Source: Marisa cornuarietis
Lineage: Eukaryota > Mollusca > Gastropoda > Architaenioglossa > Ampullariidae
Length of the DNA: 64,000 bases
NCBI GenBank assembly: GCA_004794655.1
Contig: SMMW01000641.1
Coordinates: 248,001 to 312,000, forward strand
Direction: 5' to 3'
The notes under the pieces are model-generated. The model did no database searches, was not told the DNA's origin, and worked only from the letters and a program-made list of their open reading frames with translations. Of the stretch, positions 47,640-60,031 are shown in pieces. How positions within the stretch are numbered: position 1 is the first letter of the stretch; each line of letters opens with the position of its first letter. The position numbers were made by a program, and so were the translations under genes.

Positions 47640-48045
47640 ACTGTGGCTGACCGCACTCCCCCACTACACACTGTCTACACTCCCCTACTACACACTGTGT
47701 AACTGTACACTCCCCTACTACACACTGTGTACACTCCAACTACACACAGTCTACACTCACTGTCTACACTCTTACTACACGCTGTCTACACTCCCACTAC
47801 GCACTGTGTACACTCCCACTACACGCTGTGTACACTCCCACTACACACTGTCTACACTCCCCCACTACACACTGTGTACACTCCCCTACTACACACTGTG
47901 TACACTCCCACTACACACAGTCTACACTCACTGTCTACACTCTCACTACACGCTGTCTACACTCACTGTCTACACTCTTACTACACGCTGTCTACACTCC
48001 CACTACGCACTGTGTACACTCCCTCTACACACTGTGTACACTACA
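47640..48045. repeat. Irregular ctacact/cactgtgtacactc minisatellite
   Basis: Variable units such as ctcccactacacactgtgta and ctcactgtctacact. It merges into the 27-bp array to the right. Long ORFs through it are artefacts. Confidence 0.9.
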
Positions 48046-48665
48046 AGTCCTGACACTTTAAGAAAGTCTATAAGTCCTGACACTTTAAGAAAGTGTATAA
48101 GTCCTGACACTTTAACAAAGTGTATAAGTCCTGACACTTTAACAAAGTGTATAAGTCCTGACACTTTAACAAAGTGTATAAGTCCTGACACTTTAACAAA
48201 GTGTATAAGTCCTGACACCTTAACAAAGTGTATAAGTCCTGACACTTTAACAAAGTGTATAAGTCCTGACACTTTAACAAAGTGTATAAGTCCTGACACT
48301 TTAACAAAGTGTATAAGTCCTGACACTTTAACAAAGTGTATAAGTCCTGACACCTTAACAAAGTGTATAAGTCCTGACACTTTAACAAAGTGTATAAGTC
48401 CTGACACTTTAACAAAGTGTATAAGTCCTGACACTTTAACAAAGTGTATAAGTCCTGACACTTTAACAAAGTCTACAAGTCCTGACACTTTAACAAAGTG
48501 TATAAGTCCTGACACTTTAACAAAGTGTATAAGTCCTGACACTTTAACAAAGTGTATAAGTCCTGACACTTTAACAAAGTGTATATGTCCTGACACTTTA
48601 ACAAAGTGTATAAGTCCTGACACTTTAACAAAGTGTATAAGTCCTGACACTTTAACAAAGTGTAT
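48046..48665. repeat. 27-bp hairpin minisatellite, about 23 units
   Basis: The unit is agtcctgacactttaacaaa followed by gtgtata. Each unit contains acactttaacaaagtgt, a 7-bp perfect stem with an AAC loop. Three frames are open because 27 is a multiple of 3 and the unit lacks stops; for example, SPDTLTKCI repeats on the + strand and VSGLIHFVK on the - strand. No protein is called. Confidence 0.95.
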
Positions 48666-50044
48666 GTGCTGACTACAAGACAGTTAGGTGTTTAATAACC
48701 TGCACCGTTACTGCGCCACTAGTTCTTGTATTTCAAACGATGGTCCAAACATTCGCTTCATAACAGAACAGTAGTGTTTAAAATAACTTAAACTTGTATT
48801 TTATTTAGTAGTTAGTTAGAAAATGGTCGTTTGGTTATTTTATTTTCATTTTATCTTCAACGATGTTTCAAAGATATGTAGGTGTGCAAAAATCATCTGG
48901 GAAAGTGAGGTTTTTTCTCTCCGAAAAACTGAGCGGCTGATATGATGGCACCTTAGTCATCGTGTGATTCAAAGAACAATGTTCAGAATAGTTTGAGACT
49001 TTAGAGAAGACAACAGAGTTAAGGACATGAGCAGAATTATAATGTAGTACCTAAATGTTACATCTTCAAGCTGACAAACTGACTTGCAAGCCATACTGCT
49101 TAATTAGTTTGTTCACCTGTAAATAAATCGTCTCTGTGCATCCGCGCTTTACGTTTTACACATAAATAAGGCTTTTGCAGGAATAAGGCAACATATGCAC
49201 GTGCAGCACACGATCTTGATTCATCACGTGTGTAACCTCGACAAAACGTTCTTAAGCCTTCTCACCGCACATTGAATGACGAGCGGTAATTATTACAGAC
49301 CTTGAAAAGGTCTATGACAGTAACGACACTAACCCTAACCCTGTAGCCAATGTTTAATCAAACCTGAGATAAAATATAACACAGTCTCGATACAAACACA
49401 AGGCTGACCTCACAAGCAGGCTCCAGGTACATAATAATTAGTAATTATAATTATATAATTATAATTATTATATTGCCTCTCACTGGCAAGTAACTTGTGC
49501 ATGTGCAGTAGCACGTGACACCTATTATCAACGATGTTACACATGCAGTCGACATTTGGCTGATGTGGAGCGGGTAGGAGATAAGAAAGTGGCAGACACT
49601 ATAATTACGGGTGTGACACCAGGAAGCACTATCGGGATTCACGCCTAAACAAGTCACGTGATGACACCAATGGAATAATAAACCTCTGTAGTAATTAAAG
49701 TTGGTTTCCTGTAAACATAAATAAAAGACCAGCTTAGAAGTAAACAATTTCTTGTCTTCAGCTCCAGCAAGGTCAGAATACTGATGCCGAAAACAGAGTT
49801 TAGAAATATAATAAGCAAGTGATTTGGATGCAAAGGTCTTTGCGTAAATCTTCAAGCCTTTGTGTCTGTTCTGAAACCCAAGTATTATACCTGTGTATAC
49901 GTCTTGAGAGATTGCTACAAAACCTCGACAATATTTACTGATCAGAAATCTTCTTTCAAGATGAAAAAGACATCTTCGCATGAACGCTTAACTACGTCCA
50001 CATCCCTACAACCATCTTCCAGGCACAACGCTGAAGAACACTCA
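48666..50044. other. 3' flank of the 50 kb receptor, tandemly duplicated
   Basis: Matches about 58300-60030 (for example cgatggtccaaaca against cgatggtccgaaaa, and gtaacttgtgcat in both). A 176-codon - strand ORF at 49451-49981 is disrupted in the duplicate and is therefore not called. Confidence 0.6.
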
Positions 50045-51268
50045 TCAAAACATGAAGGTGTGTGTGCGTGTGTGTGTGCGTGGGTGCGTGAGTGAGTGCG
50101 TGAGAACGTATGGCCGTAACACGCATATTAAGAAGGAAAAGAAATGAAAAGTTAATCGGGCAACAGATGGGATGTTTCGTATTCTTGCAGCTGACAGATC
50201 GTCTGCACGTAGATACCTGAACTTTGATCCCAGGCTAATGTACACAAAGAAATTGATGACAGAATTGATGGCTACAAGTCCGTTCATTAAGGTTTCCATG
50301 ACTACCACTAGATTGCACATCAGTGTCCAGGGGCGATAATCGGGTACTAGAAGTCGTGTCATGGATGTCAGGACCCGTGGACTGACGCACGCGATGTAGA
50401 TACCGGAAATGACGACAAGCATTCTAGTCACACCGATCTCTTCCCCGCTCAGCTTACATGAGCTTGAAAATGTATTTCTCCACTTCATGGCGTATTTTAA
50501 TTTCACTACTGTGATGGTTGTGGTTACGGCCGTTACAGCCAGTGAGAGAAAAGGAACAACAGAAAACATGACCACGGAGTCCAGGATGTCAAGGAAGGCC
50601 TTGTTCTCCATGTAGAAGGTGGAGGGGATGATGAGCCAAGTGGGCTCTACCTGAGAGTCGGAATAATAGGCACATGCGGTGTCGTAGCTAAAGACGATGA
50701 TCTGACCGCTGCAGGTCAGAGCGAGGCTCACGACCCCAAATATGACCCAAAACACTCGCCTGGACACCAGGCCCCGCACGTGCAGAGGGAGGGCGATGTG
50801 CACACATCTGTCTACTGAGATGAGAGTGGAGACGAGGTTGGCGATGACAGCAATGATATCCGGAATGCACACAAGGCGGAGTCGAATGAATGCATAGGTC
50901 ACCTGTTTCCTCAGTTCTTTTCCAAACAGTTTTTCCAGCGTGAAGTTAAAGTATCGGGTATACAGCGCTGTGATGAACAGAAGATCGAGCAGAGATAACA
51001 TGAACAGCAGGCTGTTGACACGACCCTGCAAACCTTGCTTATAAAAGACGACACAGTTGAGGACATTGGTGATAATGCCAGTGACAAACAACAGTGGGAG
51101 AATCACCACGTAGGTGATACTTGCAACCGTCTCTCTCGTTGATTCACTGATCAAGTGGCCTGGACTGTCACAGGGAATGAACTCGGGCAGCGGCAGCCTC
51201 AAACAGTTGTCGGACCTGGAGATGATAAGTGAGGTATTGCTTGTAGAGTAATTTGTGGTCACTGCCAT
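50045..51268 (-). CDS. GPCR subfamily 2, open frame with altered C-terminus
   Basis: 407-codon frame from ATG 51268 (MAVTTNYSTSNTSL), chosen by alignment with the paralogues and its position 9 nt after a ttcatttcag acceptor. The longer upstream frame lies in the intron. It has the motif DNCLRLPLPEFIPC, TM1 with GIITNVLN, TM2 with MLSLLDLL, DRC after TM3, ECL2 YDTACAYYSDSQVEPTWL, TM6 with ACVSPR and TM7 NSVINFFVYISLGSKFR. After KFR the paralogues read QTLRR. Here tatctacgtg appears to be inserted (about 50206-50215) and the frame runs through a CA-rich tract to 50045. Dropping to the +1 frame after it gives QTICQLQEYE and a stop at about 50157. The seven-helix core is intact and may be functional. 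Ligand unknown. Confidence 0.88.
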   Translation of the reverse strand: MAVTTNYSTSNTSLIISRSDNCLRLPLPEFIPCDSPGHLISESTRETVASITYVVILPLLFVTGIITNVLNCVVFYKQGLQGRVNSLLFMLSLLDLLFITALYTRYFNFTLEKLFGKELRKQVTYAFIRLRLVCIPDIIAVIANLVSTLISVDRCVHIALPLHVRGLVSRRVFWVIFGVVSLALTCSGQIIVFSYDTACAYYSDSQVEPTWLIIPSTFYMENKAFLDILDSVVMFSVVPFLSLAVTAVTTTITVVKLKYAMKWRNTFSSSCKLSGEEIGVTRMLVVISGIYIACVSPRVLTSMTRLLVPDYRPWTLMCNLVVVMETLMNGLVAINSVINFFVYISLGSKFRYLRADDLSAARIRNIPSVARLTFHFFSFLICVLRPYVLTHSLTHPRTHTRTHTFMF

Positions 51269-51277
51269 GGTAACTGT

Positions 51278-51300
51278 CTGAAATGAAAGAGCAAAAAGGT
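51278..51300 (-). other. Likely 5'UTR intron acceptor, 50 kb receptor
   Basis: On the - strand ttttttgctctttcatttcag ends 9 nt before the ATG. It has a strong pyrimidine tract. Confidence 0.6.
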
Positions 51301-54300
51301 TACCATCACTGCCACTTTTCAAATGAGATGTACATAGAGTAGTAAGTCTTAACTGCCGGCCAAACCATGTGTAGAGTAATTCTGACAACATACAATTAAA
51401 CAGAGAAAAAAAGCTAAAAAAATAAGAAGTCAATTATTATCTACAGAAAAAAGAATGATTGCCTACAACATACAATGCTCCCAGGCGGTCGTTCATCTAA
51501 GTACTAACTATACTTACGGTGGGAAACATATTTTCAGTGCACTAAGTGTCATGTCCTGTGTATTATGACTCAGCGGAGCTCAATACCATCTTAATCTGTC
51601 CTAATCAGTATTCGCATCACCTACAGCAGCTTAATAATATATTTATGTGTTTATTTCATTGTCTCCATTACCTAGGGATGACATAATATATTTGTGTCCT
51701 TGCTGATGATCTTAACTATAAACTAAATGATGTTTGCGTATTTTTTAAGTACGTGTTTTCTTAACCTCTAATTATAATCTTGTGGGCGAGTTTTATTAAC
51801 ATTCAAGAATTAATCTCAGCGTGTTACTCGCCCGTGTGATATTTTAAAGGATTATTTTCTGGAATTTCCTTCTCCCCTATACTGTACCTACATATCTAGA
51901 AATTTATTTTAATTTCATTCGGTAGCAACTAACAACTTTAAACTAATTGTGAGTCACGCGGTGTCATCCTCATTGAATCTCCTTGACAACAGATGTGAAT
52001 ATGCAAAGATACCTGTCCTTGGGCGAAGAGGTTGTTGGTCATGTGACCTGTGGCACCAAGTCCAGCCTGGGTTCTTCTTGTTCACGTTTTGAACAGATCA
52101 TCGAAAAGGAGAAATCGCTTTCCTAAAGTGTGTCAGAAAGAACGAGAAAGAAGACTTTATGCTGGAGAAAAGTTTTTTTATGTTAGTAAATAGAAATTCA
52201 AGTTATTACTCTCCTGCATCCTACCATTCCATCTGATTTAATTATTCCAAACTTTCCTGCGAATAGTAATATTGGATTTTTTTAAAAAAACGAGAAACTA
52301 CGCCAGAGAGACGGAAATAAGATATTGTCATAATAATTTGTTTAAAAATTTTAATTTCTTTTAAGGCACCACACTTGCTTTTTGCTCGATTTATATTTTT
52401 CCTTTCTGCTCGTTACTGGTTGTGCCCACCTGTCACCGTCAATGTACTTATCGAAAAAAGTCCGCGATCCTCGTTAAAAAAGTCCATAGGTAGGACTTTA
52501 GTGTCTACAGCGAAATTCACGAAAACTTTAGTATTTAATGATGTTCTTCTGTGGCCTCAGACATCTTTACAATGTAGGTAGTAAGTAGTAGGTTTGTCAA
52601 TAATTCAAGTCCTGACCAAAAAATGACTTTTCGTTAATAGGTGAATATAAGATTTCTTTTTTAAATGAAAATTATTTTTAAACCTGCTTCGGAACCAAAT
52701 TTTTTATAACCGTTCTATTTTCTTCTTCCTCTCTTTTTTTGCGGTTGATACACTGAGTTGTGCGGGAGGTTCATAAATTAAAATCTCGTGACTGAACTTT
52801 TCGTTTCCTCAATTTATTAATTATATCTTTTACTTTTCCTGTTAGTAATTAGGGTTTATACTTTTGTAACCTTTCAGTTTCACGAGAGAGTTTTTTTTAT
52901 CATGATATCTATTAAAGAACAGTTATTTTTCAAGGGATTAAGTTTTTCTCAGACATTTTGTCTCGTGCTACAAAATTCGAATCTGATGAATGTCAGTCGT
53001 TTGAATTGTCTTGTGTAAGATGTCCACCAGTGCTTCCTGTGGCTGTGAGATGACAACTGACAATAAAATCCGATGACTTTTGTGTCACAGATGTCTGAGA
53101 TGGCAGAGGCAGGAGACAGACGGTGATTCCTGTAAGATGTCCACCACCGCTTCTCGTTGCTACCAGCTGACCACCGACAACAAAAACCAACATCGTCTGT
53201 GTTGCAGATGCTGAGAGAAAGAGAACTCGCGGAGACAGGAACAGAGGGTAAGTTCCGGCTAATCACCGACAGGCCTGACAGTCTCGTCCTCGTGTACAGG
53301 GTCAAAACCTTTTCCAAACCCTTTGATTACCTACAGAGGCTTCCTACCCAGCTTAATTATCTCTTACTTGCACTGACAAAACAAACATGTACCACATGTT
53401 GCCAGGCTCTCGCCAAAACAAACTGCCTGTTGAGATATCATCACCATGTCTGCACAGATCATAATTTCTCTCTAAGTTTTTATTCACTTGTTTTGAATTA
53501 ATGTAGTGTTACTTATTTCTTCTACCTTCTCCGAGGGCTATATTAAAAAGTATTACTTTTGGTTCTTCTGTTACCCTCGTAAATAAAGATTTTTCATTTT
53601 TCCTTTGTTTACTTTCTGCTTTCTAATGCATCTGACCATCCGCCATCTGACAGGTGTGACAATCCACCGGGGGACCACAGACACGGGCATGTCCCTCACC
53701 TGCACGCCTTCATCTCCATTCACTCTCTTCAAATCATGTTCTTCAAGCAAACAAACTCATTCCTTTTTGACAACAGTCAAATCGAGTCAGTTGGTAGCTG
53801 AGTTTTGAGGTAAGTAATGTCTCTAGCCCATTAATCCTCAATGATTGTAGGTTTACTGTCTTACCTCCTTCGTCTTATGAAAGTTTTAAGAAAGAAACAC
53901 CTCAGACGCAATACTTCCACAAAAGAGGCTTACATCAAATAATCTTTGTTACTTTAGTAACATCTGTTTTAGTTACAAAACTTATGCAATACTGTGGGTT
54001 TTCACTTGTTTAATGTTTGGTAGTGTGATTACCGAATACATTTTATCAATAATCCCTAATGTCAGCTACAGAATGATTACACACTGGGTTATTGACATTG
54101 ATGGGTTCCTGGTCACACTCTTACATTGTCTCCATGAACTGATTATATTTTTACTCCTCTATCAAAACTAATGTTCGATTACAATATTCAAGTACGGTTA
54201 GGTAAATAAAGAAATAACAAACAACACAGTATGGTAGTTTGCGACTTTGTGTAATTCCTTAAAAATATCTTGGTGTCTTATTTTGCTACATGAGATCACT

Positions 54301-54914
54301 AGTGTAGTCTTTTGTAGAACAATTGAATATACATATTTTATGGGAAGAAACTGCGACAAAGTTCCTTTAAGACATGCTCACACTGTACATAGGATGAACA
54401 AAGATGACAACATTCACAAAATCCGTAGATTTTACAACCATGTGAGGTTGTCTGCTGAAGCAAAATCAATCAAGGTAAAAAATGAGGGTGTGTCTATATA
54501 TAGTTCGTAGAGAGAGAAGTACAGTCATGAGTCGATCAGCCAATCAGACATCGCGGTGGTCTATGAGCGCCGTGACAGATGTGGACAAACATAAGTATCC
54601 TGTCCTCTTCATACATTTACCAGATAGTCCACGAAGATAATTTCTCTTTCTTTTTTCTGCATGAGAGTGGAAGAATTGCCCTCTTTCGAAATGTCACAAA
54701 ATTAAACTTGATTGGATATTTTATATATTCGCTTGATCTCAATCCTCATTTTCCTTCAGACAAATCCTCACTAAGTGGAAAACCCCCATGTTAGTGATCT
54801 CATCGCCATGTACGGAAAAATAATCTCCATAACAGGGATATTATCATCATGTTAGGGAAAACTTCATGTCAGCGATATCATCATATTAGAAATATCATCG
54901 CCATATGAAGGATA
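51301..54914. other. Upstream flank of the 50 kb receptor
   Basis: Up to about 53300 it matches 61108-63060 (for example gcaaagatacctgtc in both, and gctgagagaaagagaa against gctaagagaaagggaa). The conserved patch at 53205-53250 has an acceptor-like gttgcag before and a gtaag after, so a small non-coding or coding exon on the + strand is possible but unproven. No other gene is seen. Confidence 0.5.
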
Positions 54915-54915
54915 G

Positions 54916-55010
<95 letters not shown>
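54915..55010. repeat. (ATC)n microsatellite
   Basis: About 31 uninterrupted trinucleotide units. Confidence 0.95.
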
Positions 55011-55011
<1 letters not shown>

Positions 55012-55770
55012 GTCAGAGAAATGTCATCATATTAGCGAAATCACCATCATGTTAGAGATATCATTATCATCATATTAGGAAAAATATCATCATATTAACG
55101 ATGTCATCATAAATCAGGGATACCATCATCATATTAGGGAAAATATCATCATTTTAAGCAAAATGTCATCATATTAACGATATCACCATCATGTTAGGGA
55201 AAATATCATCATATTAGAGATATCATCATCAAGTCAAGGATATCATCATCATATTTGGGAAAATATCATCATATTAGTTATATCCTCATCATTTTAGGGA
55301 TATCACCATGATGTTAGGGAAAACGTCATCATAATAGGGAAAATATCACCATATTAGCGATATCACCATATTAGTGATATCACCATAGTGTTAGGGAAAA
55401 CACCATAACGTCAGGGATTTCATCATCATATTTCGGAAAATATCATCATATTAGCGATATCATCATAGTGTTAGGGAAAACACCATCATCATCATATTGT
55501 GGAAAATATTAACATATTACCAATATCATTATCATGTAAAGGATATCACCATTAAGTCAGGGATATCATCATCATAATAGGGAAACTATCATCATATTAT
55601 GGAAAATATCACCATATTAGCGATATCACCATATTAGCGATATCCCCATCGTGTTAGGGAAAACACCATCATGTCAGGGATTTCATCATCATATTAGGGA
55701 AAAATCATCACATTAGTGATATCCTCATCATGTTAAGGAAAATATCATCATGTCAGAAATTTCATCACCA
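55011..55770. repeat. Degenerate minisatellite seeded by the (ATC)n tract
   Basis: Irregular units of roughly 25-35 bp combining atcatcatattagg, gaaaatatcatcat and gcgatatcacc. It looks like a decayed extension of the adjacent trinucleotide array. Confidence 0.8.
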
Positions 55771-56195
55771 CCTCATGACAGTTGCTCACGCCGTCGATTG
55801 GTAAGCCTGAGCTAAGTGATAATTCCACGAAGTATAAATTCTTAAGAATACATATGCAGCTTCTTAGTCGGAGCAAGAAGTTTTGCTTTAAGTTTAACGG
55901 CTCTGTTTGCACTTTTGAATGGCATTGTCGTCCTGAGGCTTGATTTGCTAGGAATTACCAACAAATGGATTCAGTCAGTAGTCTCACAACTTTCAGCACA
56001 AAGAAACAGCAAACAGCGCTTTAATCAACCAACCACGCAAACCGGTTTGAAAGGAATCGATTATCGCATCAACACACCACACAACAGAATGTCTTCGGAC
56101 CAGGCACAAGCACATCAACACTGTCACAGCTTGTCACAAAAATGTCTACAACAGAGGGGAGCTCTTTCATGAGCTGTGCTGTCTTTAAATGGCAT
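55771..56195. other. Intergenic, nothing recognised
   Basis: Unique sequence. The 85-codon ORF at 55915-56172 has no domain. Confidence 0.45.
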
Positions 56196-56592
56196 TTGAT
56201 AGAGTACAGCACTAGGTGCTGAGCCATGTGATCCTAGAAAGAGTACAGCACTAGGTGCTGAGCCATGTGATCCTAGAAAGAGTACAGCACTAGGTGCTGA
56301 GCCATGGGATGCTAGAAAGAGTATAGCACTAAGTGCTGAGCAATGTGATCCTAAAAAGAGTATAGCACTAGGTGCTGAGGCATGGGATCCTAGAAAGAGT
56401 ACAGCACTAGGTGCTGAGCCATGTGATCCTAGAAAGAGTATAGCACTAAGTGCTGAGCCATGTGATCCTAGAAAGAGTACAGCACTAAGTGTTAAGCCAT
56501 GTGATCCTAGAAAGAGTATAGCACTAGGTGCTGAGGCATGGGATCCTAGAAAGAGTACAGCACTAGGTGCTGAGCCATGTGATCCTAGAAAG
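56196..56592. repeat. 39-bp minisatellite with internal dyad, about 10 units
   Basis: The unit is agagtacagcactaggtgct followed by gagccatgtgatcctagaa. The core agcactaggtgct is a hairpin (AGCAC-TAG-GTGCT). The variant agcactaagtgct keeps and extends the stem. Confidence 0.93.
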
Positions 56593-59500
56593 CCTATGCT
56601 TTGAAGAAATAATAATCATTATCATAGTCGGTCATCTTTTATATTGTGTCACCCAGCCAAAGCCAGGCTCGCCGATCTTTACAAATGCAAAACACGAAAT
56701 CTGTTGTTAGTAGTGGAGACTGGTACACAGGAAGAAACAGTTCTGGCGTCAGGTAGAAAATGTCGGTAGTCAATGGAAAATGTGAAAGTCGTAGAGGAAA
56801 AATAAAATTCAAACAGTCCTGCACAGCAATGAAACAAAACAACAAGAACAAGACACACGAAGCAAAGACTAAAATTCAGCGGTTCCTTCATTGAGTTTGT
56901 TAAGATTATCGGTTGTTACAGACCAGATGTACAGCTCGGACAGCCATTTTGTCGTCTGTGGGGTACACAGAATAGATCACGAGATACTCGAGCCAATGGA
57001 CCTGATATCGCCAGGAGACTGCCGGTATCGATGCAATCAGACTGCAGAGTAAAACTTCATGGATGTGTTGAAGCACATGACTGATGGAAGGTCCATAGTA
57101 CTGACGACTTGGACAAACAAGAAATCGTTAGGGTGTCAGGAAAAGCGGGAGTAGACAGGAAATTCGAAATTCGGAGAGGAAAGCAAACATTGGCCTACAC
57201 AATGGACACCAAAAACACACACACAAATCAAACAGATGCACAAAATTGCTGAGAGCTGCTTCCCTCAAACCTGTAGGGAGAAGGGACACCACTTCGTGAT
57301 TTGATGGCGGTCATCAACAACGAGCTGAAGGACCTCATCAACAGACTGACAGACAGTTGGAATGTGTAGGAAATGGAGACCCGCACGGATGAGCGAAGTG
57401 GTAGTTAACACCAGCAGCAATAACTAACAGAGAACAGAATAAAGTTCTAGGGGATGAACAGATTTCAATCTTGTGGAGCTACTCTATCTAAAGATGGCGT
57501 CTGTACCGTCAACATCCTCATAAGAGACAGACGCGAGAATTGAACTGTGCTTGCCGATATGGAGAGGGGATGTAGGCATTGTAAAACAAACTCCTGAGGA
57601 GGCGGCTCCGAATATTTTGCATGAAACACAAAGCCAGTGGTTTTGTACGGAGCAGGCTTGCGCCCCCCCCCTCCATGAGGGACACAAGAAAACCTTTGTA
57701 CAACAAACTTGGCAAGCAGCTAAACTTCCCCCTGCTTAATCTCTGAAATGTTAGAAGACTATATATATATAGTTATATAAATATTCAGTTTCAGTTCGAC
57801 GTCATATTTTCTCTTTTAGAAATATCATATCCACTTTAAACTTCATTAGAGTAAATTACAAATACCAGTCAGGGTTTCTAGCAGCAGTTTGTACAGCTCA
57901 CAACTCGACTACACACGCTGTCTGCTCCATTTTGTTGAATACGTTGAATACAAACATACAAACATACAAACAATCTAAGCTATTTCAGATCCATTGTTAT
58001 GTACTTCATTGACACGTGTTAAAACACCAAGACTCTTTACAGTCGAATTGTATCCCAAGCTTCAAACATGTGAGGTCCTGAAAAAAAGTCTTCAGTTGCC
58101 GGTGTCACGTGCAAGTGGACTTTGCTGTTTGGTGTGAGTAGTCGACTTGCTGCTGAGACCAGTGACGTTGTCATGACTACACATGTTCACCAACCGATGG
58201 CCATCTTTACGTGGTTTTAAGTCGTCCCACTAAAGACCTCACCTGGACTTCAGGTGTATACAATCCCACTGTAACAAATGTAGATGACCTTTACCCTTCA
58301 CCCCTACTCAGTAATTTCTATTTGAAACGATGGTCCGAAAATTAAATCTGAAACTACATCTGTGCTGGCATCTGCCTGATTCATGAAACCACAAAAATTT
58401 AGTTTTTTTAATAAGTGGAAGTTGTATTTTATTCAGTAGTTAGCTATAAAGTAATTGCTGTTTTCTTTTCTTGTCTTAAGTGATCCGAATGATAGATACA
58501 CAGGAGTGTAAACGATATTTAGGGACAGTGAATATGGGGGAGGGGGAGGACTGGAGGGTTGACATCAAGGTACATTATTCACTGTGTGATTCAAAATAAA
58601 ATATTTAGAATAGCTTGACGGTTTCTATCCAGAAGAAAGCAGCCTTAAAGACTCGAACACAATTTTAATGGAATACCTAAATGCATGTTTCCATGGTTAC
58701 AAACTGACTGGTAGCCCCTACATCTCACCTGTAAACTGTACTTACATGCAGACCTTACATCAAGGCCATCACATGTTACTCAGGTGAGTATGTTGTCTCC
58801 CAGAAGAAGACAACCGCACGTGAGGTCCACGTTCTTTGTCGATCATCTTCACGTTATCGACGAGATTCTGGAACTTTCTCATCTCACATGGAGTTGTGTG
58901 TTATTATCTTATACCTTGTAAGGGTATAGTAACCACATAGTATAGCCAATGTTTAATAAGACTTGAGAAAATATACATCCCAGTGTAGACAAAACCACAA
59001 AGCTAGCCTTACAATACGCCAGCCTTAGTCACTTGATAGAACTTACAAACAAATGTAAACTCCTTACTTACAACCAGTTCCGAGGTAAGTATGCTCCCTA
59101 TCAGTGGAAAGTAACTTGTGCATCTCCTGTACCACCTGAGCTTATCGACGATGGTGCGCATGCAGTCGACACTTGATTGATCTCAAGCGGGTACAGAAGA
59201 GAGAGGCAGACAATAGACAGACTGGTTTAACAAGAAGTACTATCGGCATTCACTCTCTACCTACTCACTTCACAACATGGGATGAATAATAGTCTTTACC
59301 GTAATTAAAGATTGTTTCCTTTAAATATCAATAAAAGCCAACAACAGAGGAAGACATTTTTCTTGCCTTCGTGAGCAGCAAGATGAAACTGGTGAGTCGA
59401 GAGGTAGAATAAATAAGTGACTTGATGAAAATGTCTTTATGTAGTTTTTCCACCCTAAGTGTTGGCAATAAAATCCAAGTGTTGAAGGGCTAAATACTCG

Positions 59501-60031
59501 AGTCTTCAAGTCTTGATATATTCCCTTAAAAACGTGTGAAGAGTTACTCTGTATTTGTGCATGCGTGAGACAGAGACAGAGAGAGACAGAGACAGAGAGA
59601 GAGAGAGGGAGAGAGTGAGCAAGAAAGACAGAAAGAGGCAGAGTGGCCTAAAGACAAAAGAAACAAGGAAACTAAACGGATACAAACAATGAGGTTTGAT
59701 ATTATCCTTACAGCTGAAAGAAGCACATCTGTCTCTAGGCAGTAGACTGTATATACAGTAGATGATTGTTTCACGAAATACGTTTTCAGTGTTGAACACG
59801 ATATCAATCACTATATTTGTAATGATGAACCACGGACTTGTATTACTGGACTGGACGATTTTTTTCAGTTAAGTTACAGAAGGAGGCTATTAACTACAAA
59901 ACTTCCGGTTTATTCCAATTCATTGTTGAAGTTCGCCGAGACTAACAGCGGAGGACGTGGCAAGAGGCTATCAGTCGACATATACCCGTGTGTGGCGGTA
60001 CACTTGAACTGTTTGTTTTCTCAGTCGCTGC
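56593..60031. other. Intergenic; right part duplicates the 48.7-50.0 kb flank
   Basis: No gene up to about 58300. From there on it matches the 3' flank of the 50 kb receptor. (GA)n-type repeats lie at 59570-59615. A C8 run at 57663 interrupts short ORFs. Confidence 0.5.

Noticed and set aside
48003..48672. Long ORFs (up to 349 codons) through the 27-bp array on both strands
   Set aside because: They follow from a 27-bp unit without stop codons. There is no non-repeat domain, and several frames are open at once.
49328..49342. Telomere-like ctaaccctaaccctg
   Set aside because: Only about two units; chance or an isolated interstitial scrap.
49451..49981. 176-codon - strand ORF
   Set aside because: The duplicated region at 59.1-59.5 kb does not preserve the frame, and no domain is recognisable.
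51269..51433. N-terminal extension of the 50 kb receptor to an upstream Met
   Set aside because: It lies beyond a strong splice acceptor, is not shared with the paralogues, and contains intron-like T-rich sequence.
53605..53808. 67-codon ORF with acceptor- and donor-like flanks
   Set aside because: It ends in a stop just before the donor-like site, has no domain, and no matching ORF was found in the 63 kb duplicate.
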